Shown: positions 23,295 to 35,887 of the stretch, in pieces
Layout of the letters: each line of letters starts with the position of its first letter
How positions within the stretch are numbered: the first letter of the stretch is position 1
Source: Theropithecus gelada
Lineage: Eukaryota > Chordata > Mammalia > Primates > Cercopithecidae
Assembly (NCBI RefSeq): GCF_003255815.1
Contig: NC_037670.1
Location: 32,125,154-32,189,153, forward strand
Length of the DNA: 64,000 bases
Direction: 5' to 3'
Position numbers and translations under genes: made by a program
Notes under the pieces: model-generated
Seen by the model: only the letters and a program-made list of their open reading frames with translations
What the model was told of the DNA's origin: nothing
Databases searched by the model: none

Positions 23295-23490
23295 AATCAG
23301 TCATTTTCAGCTTTGCCTGTGCATTATAATCTCCCAGAGAGCTTTTAAAAAGCATTTAATTTTAGGTTCCATCTTAAATTGAATGGGATTGTCTGTGAGT
23401 AGGGCCCTGCCACTGGTGTGTACATATTTTAAATGCCCTAGGTATTTCTAAGGAACATCCAGTTTTTTGAAAGTCACTATACTAGGTTAA
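23295..23490. mobile_element. hAT-type non-autonomous DNA transposon (MER5/MER20-like)
   Basis: 'gtcattttcagctttgcctgtgcattataatctcccagagagctttt' region (23298-23346), 'agggccctgcc' and 'aaatgccctaggtatttctaaggaac' match the layout of MER5/MER20-type elements. Subfamily and orientation not settled. Confidence 0.5.
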
Positions 23491-23844
23491 TGAAATTTCT
23501 TTCATTTACAAATTCGAGGTATTTTGGTTATAATTCTAAAAAGGCAGGCTGTTCTACTAATTTATCTGAGCATATGGAATGATTCTCTGCACAGAGCAGG
23601 ACCTCAATCACTGTTTGCTGTTGCTGAACTTGCAGAGAGTTCTACTGAAGGTCATGAATATTAAACACAGGAGATTAATCTAGTGACTGCAATGATGTGC
23701 TCATCTCTCATTTTATAGTGAGCTCATCAAAAAAAGGCTTCACAAACTAGCTGAAAATAGATTGGAAAACTCTCTAGCAATGACAAGACACTTGTGGTGT
23801 TTGTGACTAAAGGTAATTAGATGTTTTAAAACAAGACTAGCAAT

Positions 23845-24040
23845 CACTTATTGAACTCTTCATATGTATAAAACAGAGTTTGGGACACCTTGCTATAGGG
23901 GCTATCATTATTCACGTAGTACGGATGAAGCAACTGAAGAAGAAAGAAGAATCTAACAAGTGGTGGGTCTGGGTTTGAGCTGTGCCTTTTTCCAGAAACT
24001 GGGCTGTTCACTCTTACTCTAGGGCAGTGAAAGTTTACAA
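23845..24040 (+). mobile_element. MIR, sense
   Basis: 'cacttattgaactcttcatatg', 'attattcacgtagtacggatgaagcaactgaag', 'agtggtgggtctgggtttgag' and 'ccagaaactgggctgttc' follow MIR through its conserved core. Confidence 0.75.
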
Positions 24041-24204
24041 AGTACTCCAACCTAGCCAGAGTGAAGCAATGTTCATGCATGAAAATCACTTTTGAAATTA
24101 AATATATGATCTCTGAAGAAGATGGGATTTAAACTCAAATAACTTTTTCTTTGGTGTCCAACTAAATTTTTTAATCCTTACATCATGGGTTGTAATTACT
24201 AAAG

Positions 24205-24738
24205 TGTATTAGTTACCTATTTCTGTGTAACAAGTCACCTCAAAATGGAGTGCCTTAAAACCACCCAGAGTTATCTCATTGTGTCTGGGTGTTAGGAATA
24301 CTGGCGTGGTTCAGCTAGGGTCTGTGTTTCAGAGTTTCTTGAAAGGCTTTCACTAGCGATTGGCTTGGGCTATAGTCCAAAATGAAGGCTGCACTGGGGA
24401 AGAATCCTCTTCCAAGCTCACTCACATGGCTGTGGGAAGAAGTTCTTCGAAGTATGTTGGACTGGAACCCTAGGTTCCTAACTAACCACAGTTGTTTGCC
24501 ATGTGGGCATCTCCATCAAAGAACTCATGGAAGGAGTCAAAGGGAGTGTCAGCAAGATGAAAGTCAGTCTTTAAAAACCTAATCTTCCAAGTGACATCCC
24601 GTCTCATTTTGTGTCTTCTATCCATTAGAAGCAAGTCACTAGGCTCATCCTATACTTAAGGGAAGGGGACTACACAAGAGTGTGAATAACAGGAAGTGGG
24701 GGTCATTTGGGAGTCATTTCAAAAGTCTGTCTGCCACA
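24205..24738 (-). mobile_element. Old MaLR-like LTR, antisense
   Basis: Edges read TG...CA ('tgtattagttacctatttctgtgtaacaa' on the left, 'gtctgccaca' on the right). Internal blocks 'gcttccaagctcactcacatgg' style, 'cattagaagcaagtcactaggc' and 'aacaggaagtgggggtcattt' belong to a familiar LTR class related to MLT1. Exact family not determined. Confidence 0.6.
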
Positions 24739-25679
24739 CAAGGAAATGTCTATGTGCATATGGCTCTATCTATAGGAATGTCTACGGATTTTGTGACACC
24801 TGGGTATTACATGACCATGGAACCTTTGGTGACCTGGTTGTGGTTATGCCTCCAAGTATAGCTATAGTGGCATCCATATTTCTTGACAAGGTAAGCAATC
24901 ATTTCCTACCTTCTTAGTTATGTATCTTTTTATATTTCCAGATCATGATGTACTCTGATGTAAAACTTCTGCAATGTAACTGATACTTTAATATTTCTTA
25001 CAGTTTCCCCTTCTCTTGTCCTCACCTTAGCAATTAAGGAGCAGAGTCCACAGCCATAATCTTCCACTCTGAGATACTTTGAAATCAGACTGCCTGAAAA
25101 ACCTGCTCTCAAAAAGTAAAGTTGGTTTTTATAACCCCCTGCTTGTGTTAGTTTTATCATTTATCTTTCGTTACATCTGTGAGCGAGTGAATCTAAGTCA
25201 GTTTCCTAATAAACTTATCTAGCTAAGCAAACCAGATGTTTTCGTTTCATTAACACACATCAAGAACTTTACAGTCTTTTATATTTTATGGGACCCTGTA
25301 AATTCCCACAGGGATCTGTTTTTGTGCCACATAAAGGAACTGCACTGGTTGATGAAGTTTTATTGCTTCAGATTACCCACATCTTATTTATATAAATATG
25401 TACTATCTGAATTAGGATAGCCCTGACTGTGGTTAGTATTTTCCTTTCAATCCACAACCCAAAAATAGAATAGGTGTTGTCATTCAGGTTGTTTCTGGAT
25501 GCATCACCAGGTGATGACGTTATCGAGCATCTTCAACCTCACATGGGAGGTGTGTCAGTTTTCATGCCATCCATTCTGAAAATAATTTTTTGTTAGACCA
25601 AAATAGTACAAAAGAGCCATCTGCATGCAATATCTTTGTAAGAAATTTTAGATCCTAATCATTTTGTCTTTCTCATTCA
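24739..25679. other. Unassigned DNA
   Basis: Nothing recognised. Short open frames of 73-76 codons show no known protein. Confidence 0.4.
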
Positions 25680-25910
25680 TACATCTGGGAACTTATTCAG
25701 GTAAGGAGCAAGCAGGTGTGAGGTGTCAAGCACTTTGCAAAAATTATTTTATGTAAACTTCACGAAGTCTATGAGGTGGATATAACAGTGTAATTCATGA
25801 ACAAAAAGTACCAGGGAGAAAATTATAGAGCAAGGATTTCAATCCAAGTCTGTTTGATTTAGTTCCATGGTAATTTATGACCACTTACCACTATGTTGCT
25901 TAAATCCTGA
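25680..25910 (+). mobile_element. MIR, sense
   Basis: 'caagcactttgcaaaaattattttatgtaa', 'ctatgaggtggatataac' and 'gagcaaggatttcaatccaagtctg' follow the MIR core. Confidence 0.8.
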
Positions 25911-26030
25911 CTAGTTCCAGCTGATTTTTTCCATATTTTTCCTGGATTCTGTGTTTCAATTCCAGATATCTACAGAGAGAACATGATAAAATAGTCTTTA
26001 ACCCTGTGATCTAATGATTATTCTGTATTA

Positions 26031-27703
26031 AGAGAGAAATTTACAGCACTAAATGCCCACATCAGAAAGCTGGAAGGATCTCAAATTGATAACCCAACAT
26101 CACAATTAAAAGAACTAGAGAAGCGAAAGCAAACAAATTCAAAAGCTAGCAGAAGGCAAGAAATAACTAAGATCAGAGCAGAATTGAAGGAGATAGAGAC
26201 ATGAAAAACCCTTTGAAAAAAATCGATAAGTCCAGGATCTGGTTTTGTGAATAGACTAACAAAATAAATAGACTGCTAGCTAGACTAATAAAGAAGAAAA
26301 GAGAGAAGAATCAAATGGACACAATAAAAAAATGATGAAGGGGATAGCACCACTGATCCTACAGAAATAAAAAATACTATCAGATAATACTATAAACACA
26401 TCTACACAAATAAACTAGAAAATCTAGAAGAAATGGATAAATTCCCGGACATACTACCTTCCCAAGACTAAACCAGGAAGAAGTTGAATCCCTGAATAGG
26501 CCAGTAACAAGTTTTGAAATTGAGGCAGTAATTAATAGCCTACCAACCAAAAAAAGCCCAGGACCAGATGGATTCACAGCCGAATTCTACCAGAGGTACA
26601 AAGAGGAGCTAGTACCATTCCTTCTGAAACTGTTCCAATCAATAGAAAAAAATAGACTTCTCCCTAGCTAATTTTATGAGGCCAGCATCATCCTTATACC
26701 AACAGAGACACAACAAAAAAAGAAAACTTCAGGCCAATATCCTTGATGAACATTGATGCAAAAATCCTCAATAAAATACTGGCAAAGCTGGCAAACAGAA
26801 TCCGGCAGCACATCAAAAAGCTTATCCATTACGTTCAAGCTGGCTTCACACCTGAAATGCAAGGCTGGTTCAACATGCATATCAATAAATATGAGCCATC
26901 ACATAAACAGAACCAATGACAAAAACCACATGATTATCTGAATAGATGCAGAAAAGGCCTTCTATAAAATTTAACACCGCTTCATGTTACAAACTCTCCA
27001 TAAACGAGGTATTGATGGAAATATCTCAAAATAATAAGAGTTATTTATGACAAACCATAGCCAATATCATACCAAATGGGCAAAAGCTGGAAGTATTCCC
27101 TTTGAAAACCGGCAAAAGACAAGGATGCCCTCTCTCACCACTCCTATTCAACATAGTACTGGAAGTTCTGCCCAGGGCAATCAGGCAACAGAAATAAATA
27201 AAAGGTATTCAAATAGGAAGAGAGGAAGTCAAATTGTCTCTGTTTGCTGATGACATGATTGTATATTTAGAAAACCCCATCATCTCAGCCTCAAATCTCC
27301 TTAAGCTGATAAGCAACTTCAGCAAAATCTCAGGACACAAAATCAATCTGCAAAAATCACAAGCATTCCTATATACCGACAATAGACAAGCAGAGAGCCA
27401 AATCATGAATGAACTCCCATTCACAATTGCTGCAAAAAGAATAAAATACCTAGGAATACAGCTTTTAATGGATGTAAAGGACTTCTTAAGGAGAACTACA
27501 AACCACTGCTCAAGGAAATCAGAGAGGACACAAACAAATGGAAAAACATTCCATGCTCATGGATAGGAAGAATCAATATCATGATAATGGCATAATGCCC
27601 AAAGTAATTGATAGATTAAATGCTATCGTTGACTCTCTTCCCAGAATTAGAAAAAAAAAAGTATAAATTTCATATAGAACCAAAAAAGAGCCCATATAAC
27701 TGA
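26031..27703 (+). mobile_element. Primate L1 ORF2 fragment (reverse transcriptase region)
   Basis: Internal piece of L1 ORF2 without 5' UTR, 3' UTR or poly-A tail. It starts in the linker before the RT domain ('ctaaatgcccacatcagaaagc') and ends just past 'aaaaaagagcccatat'. The best preserved stretch, 27234-27566, encodes the RT catalytic core with an intact FADD box (FADDMIVYLENP) and the following HKINLQKSQAF segment. In a working element ORF2 makes the endonuclease-reverse transcriptase; here stops and frameshifts (for example at 26466 and around 27050) break it into pieces of at most 110 codons. Both ends are truncated. Confidence 0.92.
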
Positions 27704-27982
27704 GACAATCATGAAATCTATTCATGATTGTGAATGGCAAATTCAAACGTTTGGTATGAATGGTAAATTCATGGTAAATTCAAACCTTTACCATCTCCTT
27801 GAGACTTACATCTATCTAACCATACCTGACATACCACAGAGTTCATTCTTAGAGTATGGAAGGGAGGAGAACTTAGTAACAGGGAATTAATTTAGCTTCC
27901 AGGCACTGGGCTTATGAATTGAGATGTTTCTTCCTTCTCACCTACTTTCTTTCTGTTCCAGTATAAGAATTGTTTTATCTTC

Positions 27983-28292
27983 TTTTTTTTTTTTTTTTTT
28001 TTTTTTTGAGACGGAGTCTTGCTGTGTCGCCCAGGCTGGAGTGCAGTGGCGCGATCTGGGCTCACTGCAAGCTCCGCCTCCCGGGTTCACGCCATTCTCC
28101 TGCCTAAGCCTCCCGAGTAGCTGGGACTACAGGTGCCCGCCACCGCGCCCGGCTAATTTTTTGTGTTTTTTTTTAGTAGAGATGGGGTTTCACCGTGTTA
28201 GCCAGGATGGTCTCAATCTCCTGACTTCGTGATCCACCCGCCTCGGCCTCCCAAAGTGCTGGGATTACAGGCTTGAGCCACCGTGCCCGGCC
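27983..28292 (-). mobile_element. AluY-like, antisense, Old World monkey type
   Basis: Intact copy with a 24-T head and 'ggcttgagccaccgtgcccggcc' end. It is flanked by a perfect 18-bp target-site duplication, aagaattgttttatcttc at 27965-27982 and 28293-28310, so it is a recent insertion. Confidence 0.97.
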
Positions 28293-28439
28293 AAGAATTG
28301 TTTTATCTTCTATCCAGGCTTTGGATCCTAACCTCTTTTGCATTATGGGAACTTTGATTCCTTCATAACTTCACAGTCTTTTTTTCACTTTTTGCATTGT
28401 AATTTTAAGCCCAAATTTTAAACAAAATTTTAATTTTGT

Positions 28440-29664
28440 CTAAAAATCAAAACACAAATATGTGACTCAACTTCTTGCTGTATGTAATGTAACATCTCTT
28501 TCCCTTTTTATTCAATTTTCTTGGAAAAGTAGAACACACTGGCTGTTTGAATCTCTTTTCATCTCATTTATTCTTCAACCTGCTAGTCTTCAGATACTGC
28601 TCACCCCAAATATTACGGATGACATCTTTGTGGCAACATCTAATTGATACTCCTCCCTCAATCTTACATTTTTGACTCTCTTGGTCATTCTGCTAATCTG
28701 TTATCCCTTTTGGAAGTTCTATCCACCATTTCATTCAGTGATATGATTATCTCTGACCCTTCTCTTTCTCCCCTTTTTCTCATTAAATGCCATTATTTCC
28801 TTTTTTTTTTTTTTTTTTTTTTTTTTGTACTTGGCCTTCAACTATAACTTTACACAGTCTCTCTGGATGATCTTATCCCTTATCCATGATCACGGCATCA
28901 AATAATATCTCTATGTTGATTCTATTGAGGTTTCTCAAATCAATACCTTTATCTCATCCATATCTTTCCTTAACCTACCTACCTTCCTTCCTTCCTTTCT
29001 TCCTTCCTTCCTCTTTCTCCTCTTGTTTCCTCTCCCATTCCCACTCCTCCTCCTCTTCTTCCTTCTTCATCTAGATGGCCTCAATCAATGTGCCCCCAAA
29101 TTAACCCATCTTCTTTAAAAAATTGCCCTGCTTCCTGTGTTTCTTTTCTCAATAGAAAGTAATATCTTTCACCCAAATATGTAATTCACAAACTTGGGCA
29201 AATCAAATCAATAATTACTTGATTACTTTCTTTATCTACCACTCTGCAAAACCTTATGTATTCTGTTTAGTTAATCCCTCTTAAACCCATCTATTTTTCT
29301 CCATCTCCACTTCCACTGAGTTCATATCCTAATCTTCTTTGGCGTGGATAACTGCCATAGTAACCTAACTAGTCTCCCGTCCTCAGTTTTGGCCACAGTA
29401 AGCTACGCTCTACTCTGTACTCAGAATAATGTCTCAATAGCTGTCAGAATAAAGTGCAAATTTTTAGTATTGCAAAAAATGTGATTTATCTGGTTTTTAA
29501 TTTTCCATTTTTATCTTTCACTTTTCCTTATCATTCTTTATTTAGTATAATAGTTTACTGCATAAATTACAGTTCCTGGAATGGTGTAAATTCCCTTACC
29601 TCTAGGTGTCATCTTTGCTGCTTCTTATGCTGCCATACCCTATTCCTTACCATCCCTAAATGGC
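28440..29664 (+). mobile_element. L2 tract, sense, with simple repeats
   Basis: Pyrimidine-rich text in L2 order, most clearly 29110-29640 ('ccatctccacttccactgag', 'agtctcccgtcctcag', 'ctgtcagaataaagtgcaaa', 'ctgccataccctattcc'). It contains a poly-T run (28799-28826) and a CTTC-type tract (28978-29016). The MaLR provirus is inserted at 29665. The part before about 28640 is less certain. Confidence 0.55.
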
Positions 29665-31955
29665 TGATAGGGCCTGGCTGTGCTGCCACCAAAATCTCAT
29701 CTTGAATTGTAACTCCCACAATTCCCACATGTTGTGGGAGAAACCCAGTGGGAAGTGATTGAATTATGGGGGTGCATCTTTCCTGCACTGTTCTTGTGAT
29801 AGTGAATGAGTCTCACAAGATCTGAGGGTTTTAAGAATGGGAGATTCCCTGCACAAGCTCTCTCTTCCTCTGCTGCCATCCATGTAAGACATGACTTTCT
29901 CCTCATTCCTTTCCACCATGATAATGAGGCCTCCCCAGCCATGTGGAGCTGTAAGTCCATTAAACCTCTTTCTTTTGTAAATTGCCCAGTCTCAGTTATG
30001 TCTTTATCAGCGGCATGAAAATAGACTAATACAGTAAATTGGTACCGAGAGTGTACTGTAGATACCCGAAAATGTAGAAGTGACTTTGGAACTGGGCAAC
30101 AGGCTGGAACAGTTTGGAGGGATCAGAAGAAGACAGGAAAATGGGGAAAAGTTGGGAACTTCCTAGAGACTTGTTGAATGGCTTTGCCCAAAATGCTGAT
30201 AGTGATATGGACAGTAAGGTCCAGGCTGAGATGGTCTCAGATGGAAATGAGAAGAAACTTTTTGGGAACTGGAGCAAAGATGACTCTTGTTATGTTGTAT
30301 CAAAGAGACTGATGCATTTTGCCCCTGCCCTAGAGATTTGTGGAACTTTGAAGTTGAGAGAGATGATTTGGGATATCTGGCAGAGAAATTTCTAGGGAGC
30401 AAAGCATTCAAGATGTGACTTGGGTGCTGTTAAAGGTATTCAGTTTTATAAGAAAAGTAGGGCATAAAAATTTGGAAAATTTACAGTCTGACAATGAGAG
30501 AGAAAAGAAAATTTCATTTTCTGAGAAGAAATTCTAACTGGCTGTAGAAATTTGCATAAGTAATTAGGAGCTAAATGTTAATCCCCAATACAATAGGGAA
30601 AATGTCTCCAAGGCATGTCAGAGATCTTTATGGCAGCCCCTTCCATCACAAGCCTGGAGGCCTAGGAGGAATAAGTGGTTTAGTAGGCCGGGCCGGGGTC
30701 CCTATGTGTGCAGCCTATGGACTTGGTGCCCTGTGTTGCAGCCACTCCAGCCATGGCTGAAATGGGCTAATGCAGAGCTTGGGCCATGACTTCACAGGGT
30801 GCAAGCCTGAAGCCTTGGCAGGTTCCAGATGGTGTTGAGTCTGCCAGTGCACAGAAGTCAAGAATTGAGGTTAGGGAACCTCTGCCAGATTTCAGAGGAT
30901 GTATAGAAACACCTGGATGTCCAGGCATAAGTCTGCTGCAGGGGCAGGGCTCTCATGGAGAACCTCTGCTAGGGCAATGCAGAGGGTGAATGTGGGATCA
31001 GAGCCCCCACACTGAGTCCCTAATGGAACACCACTAAGTGGAGCTGTAAGAAGAGGGCCAATGTCCTCCAGACCCCAGAATGGTAGATTCAATAACAAGT
31101 TGCACCATGAGCCTGGAAGAGCTGCCGACACTCAACACCAGCCCGTGAAAGCAGCCAGGAGGGAGGCTGTACCCTGCAAAGTCACAAAGACAGAGCTACC
31201 CAAGACCATGGAAACCCACCTCTTGCATCAGCATGACCTGGATGTGAGACATGGAGTCAAAGGAGATCATTTTTGGAGCTTTAAGATTTAATTGTCCTTC
31301 TGGATTTTTGACCTGTGCAGGGCATGTAGCTAGCCCCTTTATTTTGGCCATTTCTCCCATTTGGAATGGCTGTATTTACCCAATGCCTATATCCCATTGT
31401 ATGTAGGAAGTAAATAATTTGCTTTTGATTTTACAGGCTCATAGATGGAAGGGGCTTGTCTCAGATAAGATATTGGATTGTGGACTTTTGTGTTAATGCT
31501 GAAATGAGTTAAGACTTTGGGGGACTGTTGGGAAGGCATGATTGGTTTTGAAATGTGAGTACATGAGATTTGGGAGGGTCCAGGGTGGAATGATATGGTC
31601 TGGCTGTGTCCCCACCCAAATCTCATCTCGAATTGTAACTCCCACAATTCCTAGCTGTCATTGGAGGAAGCCGGTGGGAGGCAATTGAATTATAGGTGTG
31701 GGTCTTTCCTGCACGTTCTTGTGATAGTGAATGAGTCTCTTGAGATCTGATTGTTTTAAAAATGGGAATTTCTCTGCACAAGCCCTCTCTTTGCCTGCTG
31801 CCATACATGTAAGACATGAATTGTTTCTCCTTGCCTTCCTGTCATGGTAGTGAGGCCTCCCCAACCACGAGGAACTGTAAGTCCATTAAAATTCTTTTGT
31901 AAATTTCCCAGTCTTGGGTATGTCTTTATCAGCAGCATAAAAATAGACTAATATG
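29665..31955 (+). mobile_element. MaLR (MST-type) provirus, two LTRs plus internal region
   Basis: An LTR at 29665-30033 and a second at 31591-31955 share the MST-type text ('aaatctcatcttgaattgtaac', 'agtccattaaa', 'cccagtct', 'tagactaata') and bracket about 1.56 kb of MST internal sequence that begins 'ggtaccgagagtg'. A purine-rich tract ('tttgggagggtccagggtgg') precedes the right LTR as a polypurine tract should. Probable 5-bp target duplication atggc (29660-29664) and ttggc (31956-31960), one mismatch. MaLR elements are non-autonomous; the internal region holds no pol, and only frames under 100 codons, so nothing is functional. The two LTRs have diverged visibly. Confidence 0.93.
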
Positions 31956-31960
31956 TTGGC

Positions 31961-32601
31961 TAACTCCTGCTCATCATCAAAGAGTTAGCTTATGCGTCCT
32001 GTTATCTAAAACACACCACAGATTCTTATTCTGGGTTTGGTGCCCATACTATCTGTTTCTGTAGTGCACTATGGTCTGACAATTTCAGTTTGGGTGGAGT
32101 TTGATATGCTCATAGAAATTGTGCCTTTTCCCCCTCAAGTAGTTTCATGTGTGCTAAGCTCTCTGTGGCACAGTAGGACAGATTAAATGGCTCATGAAAG
32201 TAGATGCATGAGAAGTCCAGTTGTGCACATATGTACTGAATAGCCTGTTCCTAGGAAGCTCTTTTACAGTGAGTGGAACGCTGTAGTAAGGAATCAGGTT
32301 TCTTGAGATGATATATATTAGCTGTGCCAGTAATCCAATGACAATCATTAAACCATGTGGAAATTTCTGAGTTCATCATAGTCATCATCATCATCATGAA
32401 GTGCAACTAATAATTCTTTTTTGATTACCAGTTAAAATTTATTCATTCATTTCAGTAATACTGAGTATCCATTCATAGGACTGTACTTTTCAATTAAATA
32501 GGTCTTTTTTTTAGAATACTGCAAAGGGATATGTATAGTTAGATAAAACAGAAAATTTTAAGAAAACATATAAGAAACATTATAATTTGAATTACATTTT
32601 T
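31961..32601. other. Spacer between two inverted MaLR proviruses
   Basis: About 640 bp of unassigned DNA with a short (TCA)n tract near 32378-32397. It would be the loop if the two flanking proviruses paired. Confidence 0.6.
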
Positions 32602-32606
32602 CCTGG

Positions 32607-34840
32607 TGTATTAGTCTGTTTTCATGCTATTGAAAAAGACATACCTGCGACTGGAAAGGAAAAGAGATTTTAATGGACTTACAGTTCCATGTGACTGGGG
32701 AGGCCTCACAATCATGGGGGAATGTAAAAGGCACCTCTCACATGGTGTCAGGCAAGAGAAGAGAGTTATGCAGGGAAACTCCTGTTTTTAAAACCATCAG
32801 ATCTCATGAGACTCATTCACTATCACAAGAGCAACATGGGAAAGACCCACATCCATAATTCAATCATCTCCCACCAGGTTCCTCCCATGACACATGGGAA
32901 TTGTGTGAGTTACAATTCAAGATGAGATTTGGGTGGGGACACAGCCAGACTTTATGATTCTGCCCCTGGCCCCTCCAAAATTCCATGTCTTCACATTCTC
33001 AAGCCAATCATGACTTAACCAACAGTCCCCCAAAGTCTTAACTCATTTCAGCATTAACTTAAAATTCCACATTCCAATCTCATCTGAGACAAGGCAAGTC
33101 CCTTCTACCTATGGTCCTGTAAAATCAAAAGCAAGTTAGTTAATTCCTAGACACAATGGGGGTACAGGCATTGGGTAAAAATAGCCATACCAAATGGGAG
33201 AAATTGGCCAAAACAAAGGGGCTACAGGTCCCATGCAAGTCCAAAATCCAGCAAGGCAGTTAAATCTTAAAAGCTCCAGAATGATCTCCATTGACTCCAT
33301 GTCTCACATCCAGGACATGCTGATGCAAGAGGTGGGTTCCCATGGTCTTGGGCAGCTCTGCCCCTGTGGCTTTACAGGGTGCAGACTCCCTCCTGACTGC
33401 TTCCATGGGCTGGCATTTAGTGTCTGCAGCTCTCCAGGCACATGGTGCAAGCTGTCAGTGGATCTACCTTTCTGGGGTCTGGAGGACATTGGCCCTCTTC
33501 TCACAGCTCCTTTCAGTGGTGCCCCAGTAGGGACTCTGTGTGGGGGCTCTGGCCCCACATTTCCCTTTCATATTGCCCTAGCAGAGGTTCTCCATGAGTG
33601 CCCTGCCCCTGTGACAAACTTCTGCCTGCACATCCAGGCATTTCCATACATCCTCAGCAATCCAGGCATAGGTTCCCAAACCTCAATTCTTGACTTCCAT
33701 GCACTGGTAGGCTTGACAGCCCCTGGAAGCTGCCAACTCTTGAGGCTTGCACCCTGTGAAGTCATGGCCCGAGCTCTGCATTGATGCCTTTCAACCATGG
33801 CTGGAGTGGCTTGGACACAGGGAACCAAGTTCCTAGGTTGCACACAGCACGGAGACGCTTGGCTTGGCCCAGAAAATCACCTTTTTCCTCATAGGCCTCT
33901 GGGTCTGTGATAGGAGGAGCTGCTGTGAAGGTCTTTGACATGCTATGGAGATGTTTTTCCCCTTGTCTTGGGGATTAACATTCAGCTTGTTGTTACTTAT
34001 GCAAATTTCTGCAGCAGGCTTGAATTTCTCCTTAGAAAATGGGATTTTCTTTTTTATCTCATTGTCAGGCTGCAAATTTTCCAAACTTTTATGCTCTGCT
34101 TCCCTTTTAAAACTGAATGCCTTTAAGAGCACCCAAGTCACTAAATCATCTCCCTCAAGTTCAAAGTTCCACAGATCTCTAGGGCAGAGTCAAAATGCTG
34201 CCAGTCTCTTTGTAAAACATAAGAAGGGTCACCTCTGCTGCAATCCCCAGCAAGTTCCTTATCTCCATCTGAGACCACCTCAACCTGGATGCTGTTGTCC
34301 ATATCGCTATCAGCATCTTTGTCAAAGCCATTCAACAAGTCTCTAGGAAGTTTCTGACTTTCCCGCACTTACCTGTCTTCTGATCCCACCTGACGGTTGC
34401 AACCCCTGCCTGTTACTCAGTTCCAAAGTCGCTTCCACATTATCAGGTATCTTTAGTAGCACCCTACTCTACTGATACCAATTTACTTTATTAGTTTGTT
34501 TTCACACTGCTGATAAAGACATACCTGAGACTGGGCAGAAAAATAGGTTTTAATTGGACTTACAATTCCACGTGGCTTGGGAGGCCTCACAGTCGTGGTG
34601 GAAGGTGAAAGGCACGTCTCACATGGCAGCAGACAAGGGAAGAGAGCTTGTGCAGGGAAACTCCCATTTGTAAAACCATCAGATTTCATGAGACTCATTG
34701 ACTTGTCATGAGAGGAGTGCAGGGAAGACCTGCCCCCATAATTCAATCACCTCCCACTGGGTTTTTACCATGACACTTGGGAAATATGAGAGTTATAATT
34801 TAAAATGAGATTTGGGTGGAGGCACAGTCAAATCGTATCA
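32607..34840 (-). mobile_element. MaLR (MST-type) provirus, opposite orientation
   Basis: LTRs at 32607-32957 (3' LTR) and 34487-34840 (5' LTR) flank about 1.53 kb of the same internal family as the element at 29665. A perfect 5-bp target duplication, cctgg, lies at 32602-32606 and 34841-34845, the size expected of ERVL-MaLR integration, so both ends are intact. The longest open frame in the window (196 codons, plus strand, 33194-33784) is antisense to its internal region and has no recognisable product. No retroviral enzymes are encoded. Confidence 0.95.
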
Positions 34841-34937
34841 CCTGGATCATTTAAAAATTTTTTTGTGAACTTTGATTAATAGATAATTGAATTCTCCTTA
34901 GCTTATTACTTTGTGGGAATATAAACGTAAATGTATA

Positions 34938-35165
34938 TGATCTTTATTGAGCACTGTTATGTGCCAGCCAGTCTACTAAGCACCTTACAGGTACTAAACT
35001 GTTTTTCACAAAAACTCAGTGAAGATGGCATATTATCACTACTTTACCAATAAATAAATAAAAATTTAGCAAAATCAGCTATTTGTCCGGAATTTTACAG
35101 ATAATGAAATAGCGGAGCTAGGACTTGAAGCAAGGTCAGCCCGATTCCTAATTCTCTGGTCTCAG
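34938..35165 (+). mobile_element. MIR, sense
   Basis: 'tttattgagcactgttatgtgccagcc', 'ctaagcaccttacagg', 'aaaactcagtgaagatgg', 'acagataatgaaatagcgg' follow MIR from the 5' part through the core. Confidence 0.88.
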
Positions 35166-35440
35166 GCAGTTGGTCAAACTGGTATTTTTGATCTTCATAG
35201 GCTTATAGTTATTAATTGTTCCTATCAGTAGATTTTGATGCCTTAGCACTGTTATTTTCCAATACAGATATAGTGTGCTTCTTCTTCCTGATGTCTTAAG
35301 GTTTGTACTTATTATTGGCCAAAAGTACAAGTGGTCCCTAATTCTCTCAGAAGCAAATATAAGAGGGGAGATCTCCCCTTTTCGCTCATTCTGAGGTTGA
35401 ATATTTTGAGAAACTCTCAGTAACCATGGGAGTTATTGTG

Positions 35441-35887
35441 AGTTATAATTGTGTTCTCCAAAAAGGTACTTTGGGTTTCTAACCTCTGGTACTGTGCATA
35501 TGATTTATTTAGAAAAATAGGGCCTTTGAAGATGCAATCAAGTTAAGATGAGGTCATACTCTAGGTGGGCTCTAATTCAATCTGACTGATGTCCTTATAA
35601 GAAGAGAAGAGACACAGAGATACACAGGGAGAATGCCATGTCACAGTGATGACAAGATTGGAGTAATGAGTCTACAAGCCAAGGAATGCAAAGGATTCTG
35701 CTGGCAACACCAGAAACTAGGAAAAAGGGATGGGGTAGATTCTCCCTTAGGGTCTTCAGAAGAACATGGCCATTTAAACAACATGATTCTGGATTTCTAG
35801 CTTCTAAAACTGTGAGAAAATAGATCTCTGTTGCTTAAGTCCACCCAGTTTGTGGTACTTTGTTACTGCAGCCTTGGGAAACTAAGG
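35441..35887 (+). mobile_element. MLT1-type MaLR LTR
   Basis: 'cagggcctttgaagatgcaatcaagttaagatgaggtcat' style blocks, 'tgatgtccttataagaagag', 'gattctgctggcaacaccagaaac', 'aaaactgtgagaaaatag' and 'gtggtactttgttactgcag' follow MLT1 in sense. Confidence 0.85.

Noticed and set aside
27234..27566. Reverse transcriptase frame as a domesticated gene
   Set aside because: The FADD core is intact, but the rest of ORF2 is broken and both ends are missing, so it is an ordinary dead L1.
28978..29016. Regular short repeats as a CRISPR-like array
   Set aside because: It is a CTTC microsatellite without spacers, in primate DNA.
30114..30395. 93-codon frame in the plus-strand MaLR internal region
   Set aside because: It follows repeat internal sequence, ends soon, and shows no preserved viral domain.
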